Position numbers and translations under genes: made by a program | Notes under the pieces: model-generated | Told to the model about the DNA's origin: nothing | Seen by the model: the letters and a program-made list of their open reading frames with translations, nothing else | Database searches by the model: none | Assembly (NCBI GenBank): GCA_021790385.1 | Contig: JAJYDW010000008.1 | Location: 20,225 to 84,224 of the forward strand | Source: Planctomycetota bacterium | GTDB taxonomy: Bacteria > Planctomycetota > Phycisphaerae > WQYP01 | Direction of reading: 5' to 3' | Length of the DNA: 64,000 nucleotides | Shown here: positions 53,973 to 62,574 of the stretch, piece by piece | How positions within the stretch are numbered: position 1 is the stretch's first letter | Layout: each line of letters opens with the position of its first letter

Positions 53973-56816
53973 ATGAACAAATCCAACTTCAGCCTGTGGG
54001 CTGCCATAGTCGTCATAGCGTGCCTGCTTACCGCAAGGTCGGCGGAAGCTACCGGTGCCACCCCACCACGTGCTATACCGCCAATGACCGCAGCCACCCC
54101 TGCTGCCGCGCCGCCGCACTCGGTTCGTCATCCGGTGGCCGTCACGCCATCCATTATCATGTTGCCCCGGCCCGGGCAAGTATTTACGCCTAAGCAAATT
54201 GCCGCCTGGGTCAGTAAGCTCAGCCGCCCTCAAATCGCCATTCGCCGCCAGGCTAAACACCACCTGATCGCCGCCGGCACAGCCGCTGTAGCTGCTCTTA
54301 AAGCCGCCCTGGCGGGTTGGACCACGCCCCAGATGCGCCGGGATATGCGCGCGGTGCTGGCCGCCATTGCCCGTGCCCACGCCATCCGCGGGCCATTGGT
54401 AACGCTGAAGCTCACGAATGCGCCGCTACGTATCATTCTCCGGCAGCTTTGCCGCCAGGCGGGCCTTACGGCGCAGTTTGCCGGCGCACGCCTGCACTGG
54501 ACCAGCCGACGATTAAACATCCGTGTGCAGCACCAGCCATTTTGGAAAGTTATTCAGCAGCTTGCTTACATAACCGGTATAAGCCCCTGCGGCAACGACT
54601 TTTACACGCCCGTCGGGTTATTTTCCTTTTGTAGCCATGGCACCCTGGCCAGGCACACACCCGTTTATCGCCGCGGCGCTTTGCTGCTGGCCATTCAAGC
54701 GTCGTCGGCCGGAGAAACCATTCGCTTCACCGCCCCAACGGCCCAGCATGCCGCCGGCGGGTTTGGCGTTCGTTTGATGGGGTTTTGGGCACCAGGGAGC
54801 ACAGCGATTGAGCAAGTCGGCCCGATTCAATTTACCCAGGCCCTGGACAATTGCGGAAAATCGCTGCTGGCATCGAAGGTGTCGCAGAACTGTTATACCG
54901 GCAATTCCTGTGATGAGTTCACGTTTGCGCCGCGGCTTCATTGGCCCTCGCCCCATGCCACCAAACTCACCGTGCTGGCCGGTGAAGTGCCCGTGGTGTT
55001 GGACTCAGTTCCGCGTATCTGGCGAATTTCCCGCCAGGCCTTCGGCCAGGGCACACTGAATTTTCATGGCCTGCACATCGCCATAGGAAAGCCTACGGAC
55101 GTGGTAACCGATCCGCTCAACCCGCACATCGCCCGTTGCCACATAATGGTTTCAATTTCCTCTAATTCAGAGGCGCGGCAATCGCCGACCACCGCAGCGT
55201 TACTCCACGCCCTGCTGGTCGGCTGGCCCCCTGCATTCGGCCCCAATATCGGCGGTGTTCTGGGCTTTACCGGTACCCGCGGCCAAAAACTCCAGTGCCG
55301 CATGGGCAGGGCATTCAAAGGCCCTGGCTGGAGTCATATCATTCACATCCAGGGCGGGCTGCCGGTAACGGCCTGGGTTAAACTGCACACCGGCTTGAGC
55401 CACGTGCGGATACCCTTTATATTCCACAACGTACCACTTCCGAAAGGCTGCAGCGCAGAATCCCGCCTTGCCGCAGCACCCCAGGCGCTGCATCATCCCC
55501 GGACCGGGCCGGCCACACTGATTATGCCCGCCCACAAGCCTGTCCGGCCCGCAACTCCCGTCACAGCCAATCGGCTCGCCCAATGGATTCACCAACTAAA
55601 CAATGCCAATGCCAAAAACCGGGCTACGGCCCGGCGGAACCTGATCCGCGCCGGCCCAGCCGCCACCACCGCCCTTCGCCACGCCCTGCACCAGGCCCAC
55701 CGCCCTTTATTTCGCACCCGGTTGGCCTCTGTAATGGACACCATTGAAACGGCCAACATTCTGCAGGGGCCGTTGGTTTCCCTGCACTTAAAGCACCCCA
55801 CCGTCCAAACAGTAATACGTCAACTATGCTTGCAGGCAGGCCTGCTCCCGCACCTTGACCAGGTGCCTCCATTAAACCTGACTTCCTGCAACATCCGTCG
55901 CCAGCCGTTTTGGAAGGTGCTCCGTCAACTTGCCCATCTCACCGCAATTGGTCCCACCGGCCGCAGGTTCAACAATTACCAGCCGACATTCGGCACTAAC
56001 AGCCTGCTTTCAGACTCTGTCCCCATATCCATACATGGTGCCGGGGCTGTGGCGCTTAGCCTACTGCATCGTTTTGAAAATCGCTGGCTGACCAACGTAG
56101 GCAGCGGCAATCCCACACAAGGCTTTAACGCCCACTTTTTTGTGCTTTGGGCACCCACACCAAAGCAGATTCTGGAACAAATTGGCAGCCTCTACGGCAC
56201 CGAAACTATCACCGATGCCCACAGGAAAATCGTGCTGTCAACGGCCATCAAAACCACGCAAAACTGCTATCCGCAGACGCCCCAGGACGGCGTTTTTCCA
56301 CTGACGGTTGCTTTGCACCAGCCGCCGTCGCGGGCCGCGGCATTGGCCCTGCGCGGATGGGCCCGCGTCTACGTATCCAGCGACATACGGACCCTGCACG
56401 TGAACAATATCGGCTTCGGCCATGCCACCCTGCAGGATCAAGCTATGAATCTGGTGTTCGGCACGCTGACACAAATTCCGGGCGGCTGGCAAATTCCTTT
56501 GCGCATCAGTACGCTGAATTTCTTTTACCACGGTAAAACCAACCATTGGCTGGCCTTCGCCGCCATTCCCCTTGAGCAACGTTTTGTCCGGGAACTTTTT
56601 GGCAGCAGAGAAGTACGGTTCTACAGCGCCCACGGCCATCTTCTGCACATCAGCGCCCATGCCGGCGGCCCGATCCTCAGCCACGGCTGGGGCTATTACC
56701 GTTACACCATCAATGTTACCGGCGGCAAGCCCACCCGCGCCAACATCCGCTTTTTTACGCGCACGCTACTGGTCAAATTGCCTTTTAATTTTCCCCATCT
56801 GCCGGTACCGCGGTAG
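53973..56816 (+). CDS. Secreted protein with two HEAT/STN-like/beta modules
   Basis: A 947-residue paralogue of the preceding protein with its own signal peptide (WAAIVVIACLLTARSAEA). It carries two copies of the same module, about residues 70-490 and 530-947. Each has the helical segment (LIAAGTAAVAALKAAL; LIRAGPAATTALRHAL), the STN-like segment with QPFWKV (188-193; 644-649) and a beta-rich part ending GGxP...PFxFHNVPLP or PFNFPHLPVP. A Pro-rich linker joins them. It starts 26 bp after the first gene with AGGAGA upstream, so the two form an operon. Function unknown; a cell-surface or outer-membrane role is likely. Confidence 0.75.
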   Translation: MNKSNFSLWAAIVVIACLLTARSAEATGATPPRAIPPMTAATPAAAPPHSVRHPVAVTPSIIMLPRPGQVFTPKQIAAWVSKLSRPQIAIRRQAKHHLIAAGTAAVAALKAALAGWTTPQMRRDMRAVLAAIARAHAIRGPLVTLKLTNAPLRIILRQLCRQAGLTAQFAGARLHWTSRRLNIRVQHQPFWKVIQQLAYITGISPCGNDFYTPVGLFSFCSHGTLARHTPVYRRGALLLAIQASSAGETIRFTAPTAQHAAGGFGVRLMGFWAPGSTAIEQVGPIQFTQALDNCGKSLLASKVSQNCYTGNSCDEFTFAPRLHWPSPHATKLTVLAGEVPVVLDSVPRIWRISRQAFGQGTLNFHGLHIAIGKPTDVVTDPLNPHIARCHIMVSISSNSEARQSPTTAALLHALLVGWPPAFGPNIGGVLGFTGTRGQKLQCRMGRAFKGPGWSHIIHIQGGLPVTAWVKLHTGLSHVRIPFIFHNVPLPKGCSAESRLAAAPQALHHPRTGPATLIMPAHKPVRPATPVTANRLAQWIHQLNNANAKNRATARRNLIRAGPAATTALRHALHQAHRPLFRTRLASVMDTIETANILQGPLVSLHLKHPTVQTVIRQLCLQAGLLPHLDQVPPLNLTSCNIRRQPFWKVLRQLAHLTAIGPTGRRFNNYQPTFGTNSLLSDSVPISIHGAGAVALSLLHRFENRWLTNVGSGNPTQGFNAHFFVLWAPTPKQILEQIGSLYGTETITDAHRKIVLSTAIKTTQNCYPQTPQDGVFPLTVALHQPPSRAAALALRGWARVYVSSDIRTLHVNNIGFGHATLQDQAMNLVFGTLTQIPGGWQIPLRISTLNFFYHGKTNHWLAFAAIPLEQRFVRELFGSREVRFYSAHGHLLHISAHAGGPILSHGWGYYRYTINVTGGKPTRANIRFFTRTLLVKLPFNFPHLPVPR

Positions 56817-56940
56817 ACGCCCGCAGAACAACGATCAGCTTTCAGCGGTCGGCTTTTGCGGCAGGATCCCCGCGCCCTGTCTCCTCCAAAAATACGTATC
56901 TCCCTGCTCCCAACTCGCGGCGTAGCCGCGCCCCGACTCC

Positions 56941-57915
56941 CTACCCCATCGCCAGCGTGCCCACAATTTCCCGGATGGAGCTTTTTCCTTTGCGCAGCAG
57001 ATAACCACGCAAACCCTCGGCAATCTGCTGCGGAATCGACGGATCAATAAACAAGGCCGTACCCACTGCTACCGCCGACGCCCCGGCCAGAATAAACTCG
57101 GCCGCATCCTGCCAGGTTTGAATGCCGCCCATGCCAATCAGTGGAATGTTGTGGGTCTTGGCCACCGTGCTGTACACCCGATGCACCATATACACCGCAA
57201 TGGGCTTAATGGCCGGCCCGCTTAGGCCGCCGGTGCCGTTGGCCAGCACCGGCCGGTTTTTTTCAATATCCACCGCCATTGCCGTAAACGTATTCACCAG
57301 CGATAGACAATCTGCCCCGGCTTCCACCGCAGCCCGGGCGGTAACGGCAATATCCGTAACATTGGGCGAAAGTTTTACAATAAGCGTGCAGCGCGTTACG
57401 CGCCGTCGCACGTGGGCCACCAGTTCCGCCAGGCGCATGGGATCTGTGCCGAAGGAAAGGCCGCTTTTCACATTCGGGCAACTGACATTCAGCTCAATGC
57501 CCGCCACCACCGGCACCTGTTGATCCAACTGTTCGGCCACATCGGCATAATCATCCATGCTCCAACCGGGAACATTGACAATCACCGGTACGCCCATTTT
57601 TTCCAGAATCGGAACCTTCTCCGCCAGAAACCGTTCCAATCCAATATTGGCCAGGCCAATAGCGTTGAGCATTCCGGCACGGGTTTCAACCACACGATAG
57701 CTTTCGTTGCCGGGCCGCGGCTGCCTGCTGATGGATTTGGTAACAAATGCCCCCAGCTTCGATAAGTCGGCAAAGTTGGCATACTCATCAGCGTAACCGC
57801 ACGTGCCGGATGCCGTCATGACCGGATTAGCCATCCGCAAATTCTTAAGCTGCACCGAAATGTCCGGTGTCGGCGCGGTGACGGAAGCATTTAAATTGCC
57901 GATCGTGGTTGACAT
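56941..57915 (-). CDS. pyrD: Dihydroorotate dehydrogenase, class 1
   Basis: PyrD oxidises dihydroorotate to orotate in pyrimidine synthesis with FMN. The 324-residue protein has MTASGTCGYADEYANF, VKSGLSFGTDP and the catalytic Cys in LNVSCPN, which marks class 1 (class 2 uses Ser). Phosphate-binding Gly residues lie in IGMGGIQTW and AVGTALF. Class 1B enzymes work with an electron-transfer partner, PyrK; none is encoded nearby. The chosen start begins MSTTIGNLNASV; the SD site is weak and an open frame runs 36 codons upstream. Confidence 0.94.
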   Translation of the reverse strand: MSTTIGNLNASVTAPTPDISVQLKNLRMANPVMTASGTCGYADEYANFADLSKLGAFVTKSISRQPRPGNESYRVVETRAGMLNAIGLANIGLERFLAEKVPILEKMGVPVIVNVPGWSMDDYADVAEQLDQQVPVVAGIELNVSCPNVKSGLSFGTDPMRLAELVAHVRRRVTRCTLIVKLSPNVTDIAVTARAAVEAGADCLSLVNTFTAMAVDIEKNRPVLANGTGGLSGPAIKPIAVYMVHRVYSTVAKTHNIPLIGMGGIQTWQDAAEFILAGASAVAVGTALFIDPSIPQQIAEGLRGYLLRKGKSSIREIVGTLAMG

Positions 57916-58393
57916 TATGGGTAGTTTGCCAAGGAACCACGCCAAAGTAAAGTACTGGCACCGCCACCCAATCACAAAATTATCCTTCGGTCGACAGCGG
58001 TGCTGGGCGGATCGCTTGCACACTGAGGCGGCATTTTGGCGGCCGCCGGCCTGCAGCCCCTATAAAAACCGGCTCTGCGGCCCTGCGGGCACACCAGTAA
58101 AAAATCTCTGTAAAAAATTTAACTTTCTCCCAGCTTTCGGCTGATAGTAAAAACAACCAGCGCGAGATGGCGTTGGTTAAGCAATCTTCGGAAAAACCGG
58201 GATTGTCAAAAGAGTTGAATAGAGACGAGAGAAGAGATTCACTTTACCGGGGTAATCAACCCCAATATTTTCTTCTCACGCGATGTAAAAAGCGTTTTCG
58301 TAGATCCGGTGTGTGCCGGGCTGCAATCTGGATATTCGCCCATGGCGGCGACGATTTCCAACTTAACGTGCCGCCTAAGCAGGGAGAGTTTAT
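57916..58393. other. Intergenic region between pyrD and the PEP-CTERM gene
   Basis: Nearly 480 bp with no convincing gene; a plus-strand frame across it reads through the PEP-CTERM start in another phase and is a shadow. An A/T-run segment (around 58098-58122) may mark a promoter for the PEP-CTERM gene. Promoters for both divergent genes must lie here. Confidence 0.4.
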
Positions 58394-59143
58394 ATGTTGT
58401 CTACTCGCAGTTTGCTCATGGGTGCGTGTACCGTTGCTCTCGCTGGTGTCGCGGTGCCAACACTTCAGGCCAATGTCATACAAACCTTTTCCGTGGCCAA
58501 TGCCAACGTCGGCGATGGAACCAACCTGGCCAATGCTACCATTGCTTTTGATGTCAGCTCTACTAACAACACCATCAGTGTTACCATCACCAACGCCAGC
58601 GTAATGCATGCCGCCAATGAATTATTGCGCAGCGTCTCTTTTGACGTGCAGTCCAGCGGCAACACCGCCCCCAGTTCGCCGGGGGCCTTGGCTTTGTCCA
58701 ACGGTCAAAGCGTCACCGTGGCTGCAGGTGGGGCCGCCACCACTACGCCGCTCTCCGGTCTTTCCGCGTTGGGTTCCAACGCGTGGACGATTTCACCTTC
58801 ACCCTCCGGGCCAGGTAACACCAACACCTTTCTTTTAACCAGCAGCGCACCTAAATACCTGGTCATCGGGCCTTCGCCGTATATCGATGCCAATTCCAGC
58901 ATCGACGGGAACCCGAGCCATAGTGTATTTCTGGGCAACAGCCCTACCTTTACCTTCCACATGCAGAACCTTGCCGCAGCGGACGGCATTAACAATGTCG
59001 TTGTTGGCTTTGGAACCGGGTCCGATGTGGTATCCGCAAATCTGCTGAGTACCACCACCGTTCCAGAGGCTTCCACCCTGGCTTTATTGGCAGTTGGTTC
59101 GAGTTTATTACTGGTAGGCCGCCGGAGGCCGCATCCGGCCTGA
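58394..59143 (+). CDS. PEP-CTERM sorting-signal protein
   Basis: A 249-residue exported protein with an N-terminal signal peptide (LLMGACTVALAGVAVPTLQA) and a C-terminal sorting signal: VPEASTLALLAVGSSLLLVGRRR, that is, a Pro-Glu motif, a hydrophobic helix and an Arg cluster. Such proteins are processed by an exosortase and placed at the surface or in matrix. The middle is Ser/Thr/Asn/Ala-rich and beta-like, with few charges. AGGGAGAG precedes the ATG. No exosortase gene is in the window. A strong terminator follows. Confidence 0.88.
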   Translation: MLSTRSLLMGACTVALAGVAVPTLQANVIQTFSVANANVGDGTNLANATIAFDVSSTNNTISVTITNASVMHAANELLRSVSFDVQSSGNTAPSSPGALALSNGQSVTVAAGGAATTTPLSGLSALGSNAWTISPSPSGPGNTNTFLLTSSAPKYLVIGPSPYIDANSSIDGNPSHSVFLGNSPTFTFHMQNLAAADGINNVVVGFGTGSDVVSANLLSTTTVPEASTLALLAVGSSLLLVGRRRPHPA

Positions 59144-59183
59144 CGAGCCTGCCGTTTCACCAAGCCCGCCTTTTTCACGCTCC

Positions 59184-59221
59184 ACGCCCCGGGGTTGATT
59201 CCACCCCGGGGCGTCCTTTTT
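59184..59221 (+). terminator. Intrinsic terminator after the PEP-CTERM gene
   Basis: A perfect 11-bp stem ACGCCCCGGGG / CCCCGGGGCGT with a 9-base loop, then a run of T. It could also stop the converging FAD oxidoreductase transcript. Confidence 0.9.
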
Positions 59222-59250
59222 GCCCCGGTGATCTGCCGCAAGAACCTGGA

Positions 59251-60855
59251 TTATCCCAGCACCATGCCGGCGGCCACCAAACGCGAGCGCAGCAGGGAAT
59301 AATCCACGGCCTGCATGGCACACCGCGTACCAAGAGCACAGTGCGCAGCATGCGCCACCACTTCGCCCAGCGCCATGAACACCGGCTCCATACGCACCGA
59401 CCCATACGCAATGTGCGACGCAGACACACACACCGGCACCACCAGATTTTCACATTCACCGCTCCGCGGCACCATCGACCGGTAGGAAATGCCATACGGT
59501 CCGGCGCAGTACACCTGCACATCGCCCTCATTGAGCACGCGGGCCTGGCCGGCATCCATTTTGATAAACCGGCTGCAATTGTGCGAATCCATGGCATAAC
59601 TGCCCATGGCCACCGGATCCGGGCAGCGCCGGGTCAGGCGGCAATCATGCTCCGTTAATACATAATCCCCAATCAATCGGCGGGCTTCACGCACGTAAAG
59701 CTGGTGCGGCCAGTGCCCGGTGGCGGTGAATTCGTCCCGGGCCAGGCCCCAACGCCTGTAAGCAACGCGATAGCGCTCTGGAATTTCCGGGTTGTTGGCC
59801 ATATGCCAATAAAAACCCGCCTGGTAGCGTACGTGATTTTGAAATATCCGTTCGCGCCGGGCATAATTGCTCCGCGGCCAATCCCAGCTTTGCCCAATAA
59901 AATCGCTGGATACCGGGCCATGATTGTTGGTATCTGTTTTATGGAAGCCACCCGCGGTGCGCGGGGCCAGAATATCAAACTTCTCCGGTACACCATTCGC
60001 CCCCGACTCCCGAAGTTGCTCGTTGTACGTGTCTTTCTGGCCCTGAAACCAGCGCGTGGCCAATACGTAATCGTCCGGGTTAAACCCGGCCGGCCTGGCC
60101 CAATCCACGCGCAGCGCCGGATCATCCGTCATGCACATCCGAAAGCAGTAGGCCTGCACTCGAGAATCGCTTTGACCCTGCCGCAGCGACAAATCTTCGT
60201 CCATAATGCCCGGCAGCAGCCCGCTGCCGGCATCGCCTGGCCGTACGTATGGGTCCACCGGATGGCTGAACTGGTGCAGGTCACGCACCTGAATGCCGTT
60301 GAGCGTTTCGCCGTAGGCCGCATTGCCCTCGCGTCCAACCGTATGGCTGACCCCGGCCAACGCGAGCAAATCACCTTCATAGCTCGCATCAACAAATACG
60401 TCTCCATGCACCTGCAGTCCGCCCAGCATGGTAATCATGGCGATTCGCCGACCGTCCATCGTTACCGATTCCACATACGCCCCGGTTTGCACCGGCACAT
60501 CGGCTTCGGCCAGCATCCGCTGCATCACTTCCGCAGCCACGTGCGGCTCAAAAGACCATACTTCGCCAAGTCCGTATGCCCGGCCCACATCCTGGTAAAA
60601 CCTGCGGGCCATACCGCTGATAACGCTTTTGTTACCATGATCAGTCCAGCCCAGGCCCCCGGTGGTCAGGCCGCCAAGGTGTTTACCGGGGTGCAACAGC
60701 AACGTGCTAAGGCCCAGCCGCCGGGCGGCAACCGCCGCAAAAACGCCCGCCGCTGTTCCACCATACACCACCACCTGGGCCTGAAGCGTTTCGCGTCGGG
60801 CACTGATTTGAGCATCGGTAAAGTAATGTAAACCGGGAAATATTTCCGCCATCAT
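59251..60855 (-). CDS. FAD-dependent oxidoreductase (FAD_oxidored family)
   Basis: A 534-residue flavoprotein. The N-terminal dinucleotide-binding motif is VVVYGGTAAGVFAAVAARRLG, with LHPGKHLGGLTTGGLGWTDHG following, as in the FAD_oxidored family often found in planctomycetes. Near the C-terminus VPVCVSASHIAYGSVRMEPVFMALGEVVAHAA is conserved in that family. There is no clear signal peptide. The substrate is unknown; members are linked to sugar breakdown. The start was placed at the MM pair, 21 codons inside the open frame. Confidence 0.88.
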   Translation of the reverse strand: MMAEIFPGLHYFTDAQISARRETLQAQVVVYGGTAAGVFAAVAARRLGLSTLLLHPGKHLGGLTTGGLGWTDHGNKSVISGMARRFYQDVGRAYGLGEVWSFEPHVAAEVMQRMLAEADVPVQTGAYVESVTMDGRRIAMITMLGGLQVHGDVFVDASYEGDLLALAGVSHTVGREGNAAYGETLNGIQVRDLHQFSHPVDPYVRPGDAGSGLLPGIMDEDLSLRQGQSDSRVQAYCFRMCMTDDPALRVDWARPAGFNPDDYVLATRWFQGQKDTYNEQLRESGANGVPEKFDILAPRTAGGFHKTDTNNHGPVSSDFIGQSWDWPRSNYARRERIFQNHVRYQAGFYWHMANNPEIPERYRVAYRRWGLARDEFTATGHWPHQLYVREARRLIGDYVLTEHDCRLTRRCPDPVAMGSYAMDSHNCSRFIKMDAGQARVLNEGDVQVYCAGPYGISYRSMVPRSGECENLVVPVCVSASHIAYGSVRMEPVFMALGEVVAHAAHCALGTRCAMQAVDYSLLRSRLVAAGMVLG

Positions 60856-60946
60856 TATTATCCAGTTGCCGTAAAACCCGGCATCAATGTCATCATCAGA
60901 TGGACGTAACCATCTCATCTATCTTCTGCGATTTACAGGCTTAAGT

Positions 60947-61537
60947 TTATGTACTGACCAGATTGCTCTTGATCGCCAGAAAGTTTGCCAGTAATCGATT
61001 GCCATCTTCCGTCAAAAAGCTTTCCGGATGAAACTGCACTCCGTGCAACGGCCAGCGCCGGTGCCGCACACCCATGATTTCTTTTTCCACAGTCCAGGCA
61101 CAAACCACAAAATCCTCCGGCAGCGTACCAGGCCGGATCACCAGACTATGATACCGTGTGGCCGCAAAAGGATTGTTCATGCCTGCAAAAACTCCCTGCC
61201 CATCATGGTGGATCGGCGAGGTTTTGCCGTGCATCAGGCGCCAGTTCCGCTCCACCACGGCCCCGTAAGTATGGCCGATACATTGATGGCCCAGGCAAAC
61301 ACCCAAAATCGGTATGCGCGGCGCAAAGGTTTGCAGCACGTTGTTGCTGATACCGGCCTCACGCGGCGTACACGGTCCCGGCGAAATGATAATATGGTCC
61401 GGCTGAAGGGCCGCAATCGTTTCCACGGTGACTTTGTCATTACGAAACACTTCAATGCGGTAATTCGCATTCAATTCACCGATGCGCTGCACCAGGTTGT
61501 AGGTAAAAGAGTCGTAATTATCGATCAGCACAATCAT
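60947..61537 (-). CDS. pabA: Glutamine amidotransferase of anthranilate/aminodeoxychorismate synthase
   Basis: A class I amidotransferase of 196 residues that supplies ammonia to make anthranilate (tryptophan) or aminodeoxychorismate (folate). It begins MIVLIDNYDSFTYNLVQRIG. The nucleophile is Cys81 in GVCLGHQCIGH, and the His/Glu pair is in GVQFHPESF. Sequence alone does not separate TrpG from PabA, and the synthase partner (trpE or pabB) is not in the window. Its start borders the AT-rich origin-like region. Confidence 0.93.
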   Translation of the reverse strand: MIVLIDNYDSFTYNLVQRIGELNANYRIEVFRNDKVTVETIAALQPDHIIISPGPCTPREAGISNNVLQTFAPRIPILGVCLGHQCIGHTYGAVVERNWRLMHGKTSPIHHDGQGVFAGMNNPFAATRYHSLVIRPGTLPEDFVVCAWTVEKEIMGVRHRRWPLHGVQFHPESFLTEDGNRLLANFLAIKSNLVST

Positions 61538-61723
61538 AAGGGCAGATTATACGCAGAGGATGGCACGTTGTGCCACCTGATCAATACGCCCAGCAACCAG
61601 AATTGTAGCCAATATGGAGCGATTGGCACTAAGTTTGGCTGCACCATTACGACCTGCAGAGATTGGTTGATAAATCAACCACTACTACATCGCCAACCCC
61701 TGTCAACAATAATGTTAATGACT

Positions 61724-61732
61724 TGTGGATAA
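61724..61732 (-). other. DnaA box, perfect
   Basis: TGTGGATAA, the reverse complement of TTATCCACA, in the AT-rich region. Confidence 0.75.
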
Positions 61733-61858
61733 CCTATCGTCCATTAGGCTTATAACATAATAAAAATCAATGCTTTACCGAATTTCCTTAAATATCATTA
61801 ACACGATCTGTCAACAACTTAAATATTCAACAGCCTATAATGTTCGCGCTCAAACAAA

Positions 61859-61867
61859 TTATCCACA
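61859..61867 (+). other. DnaA box, perfect
   Basis: TTATCCACA, an exact consensus match on the plus strand near the centre of the AT-rich region. Confidence 0.75.
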
Positions 61868-61890
61868 ACAACTCACATTAAAACAACTGA

Positions 61891-61919
61891 TATAAGTTTC
61901 TGTCAAATTTAAACTTATA
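61891..61919. repeat. Inverted repeat in the candidate origin
   Basis: TATAAGTTT and AAACTTATA are perfect 9-bp arms separated by 11 bases, just after the second DnaA box. Confidence 0.85.
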
Positions 61920-62047
61920 TAATTTAATCGGCCTTATTTCCACATACCGACAGCTGCTATCACTACCACTGTTACTTTAAATCATTAATAATATGCACTC
62001 CCCAAGCCTATACCCACCTGCTTTACGAAAAATTTTGCTGTTGGAAT

Positions 62048-62056
62048 TGTGGATAA
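62048..62056 (-). other. DnaA box, perfect
   Basis: TGTGGATAA on the plus strand, close to the dciA 3' end. Confidence 0.75.
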
Positions 62057-62086
62057 GATGTAAATAACCTGGTTCATCCGGCCATA

Positions 62087-62530
62087 TCAAAGTTGACTGC
62101 TGATAGTTATTTTTACGCGATAAACGGCCCCTTTTGATGCATTTTGGAGCTTGTTTAAAAGTCCTTGTCGCAAGTGGATATTTAGTTCCGCAGCAACCAC
62201 GGCATTTGAGGCTATGACATGCAAAACTCCACGCGCCAATGACGCCAGCCGCGTGTGCCGACAAAGTTGAGGCGGCATCAGGGCGATCCAGTTTTCTGTA
62301 ATGCCTCCCAGCAGCTTTCCAGGTTTTGTAATGTGTTGCTTAAACCAGACTTGCAGAATTGGCCCGAGCGGAGCCGGCGGATTTTCGGCGCTGACTCGCC
62401 GCAACGATATTTGTCGCTGTAATGACAATGCTTGAGCGCGAACCTTCGCGTCCTTAATGGCCGTTGCCAACGATTCGCCCTGGTCCGTTTTGCTTTTGCC
62501 AAGCTTAGGATTGGACTTTGGCCGCGTCAT
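62087..62530 (-). CDS. dciA: DciA-like (DUF721) helicase loader
   Basis: A 147-residue protein whose C-terminal 90 residues match DUF721: LGPILQVWFKQHITKPGKLLGGI, then a second strand-helix set LARGVLHVIASNAVVAAELNIHLRQGLLNKL. In bacteria without DnaC or DnaI, DciA recruits the replicative helicase DnaB at the origin. The N-terminal 50 residues are Lys-rich. It follows dnaN by 44 bp on the same strand and ends at the AT-rich region, which supports a replication role. The fold call is by sequence pattern only. Confidence 0.75.
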   Translation of the reverse strand: MTRPKSNPKLGKSKTDQGESLATAIKDAKVRAQALSLQRQISLRRVSAENPPAPLGPILQVWFKQHITKPGKLLGGITENWIALMPPQLCRHTRLASLARGVLHVIASNAVVAAELNIHLRQGLLNKLQNASKGAVYRVKITISSQL

Positions 62531-62574
62531 ACCTTAAGCCCATTTCCTGCGGAGCGTTTCCTATTAAGTCGCCG

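Larger units (their letters stand above)
61538..62086. other. AT-rich candidate origin of replication (oriC)
   Basis: A 549-bp gene-free stretch, markedly richer in A/T than anything else in the window. It has three perfect DnaA boxes, a 9-bp inverted repeat and repeated TGTCAA motifs (61701, 61809 and 61901). It lies beside dciA and dnaN, both replication genes. Several AT-only runs could be unwinding elements. All this fits a replication origin. Confidence 0.7.
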
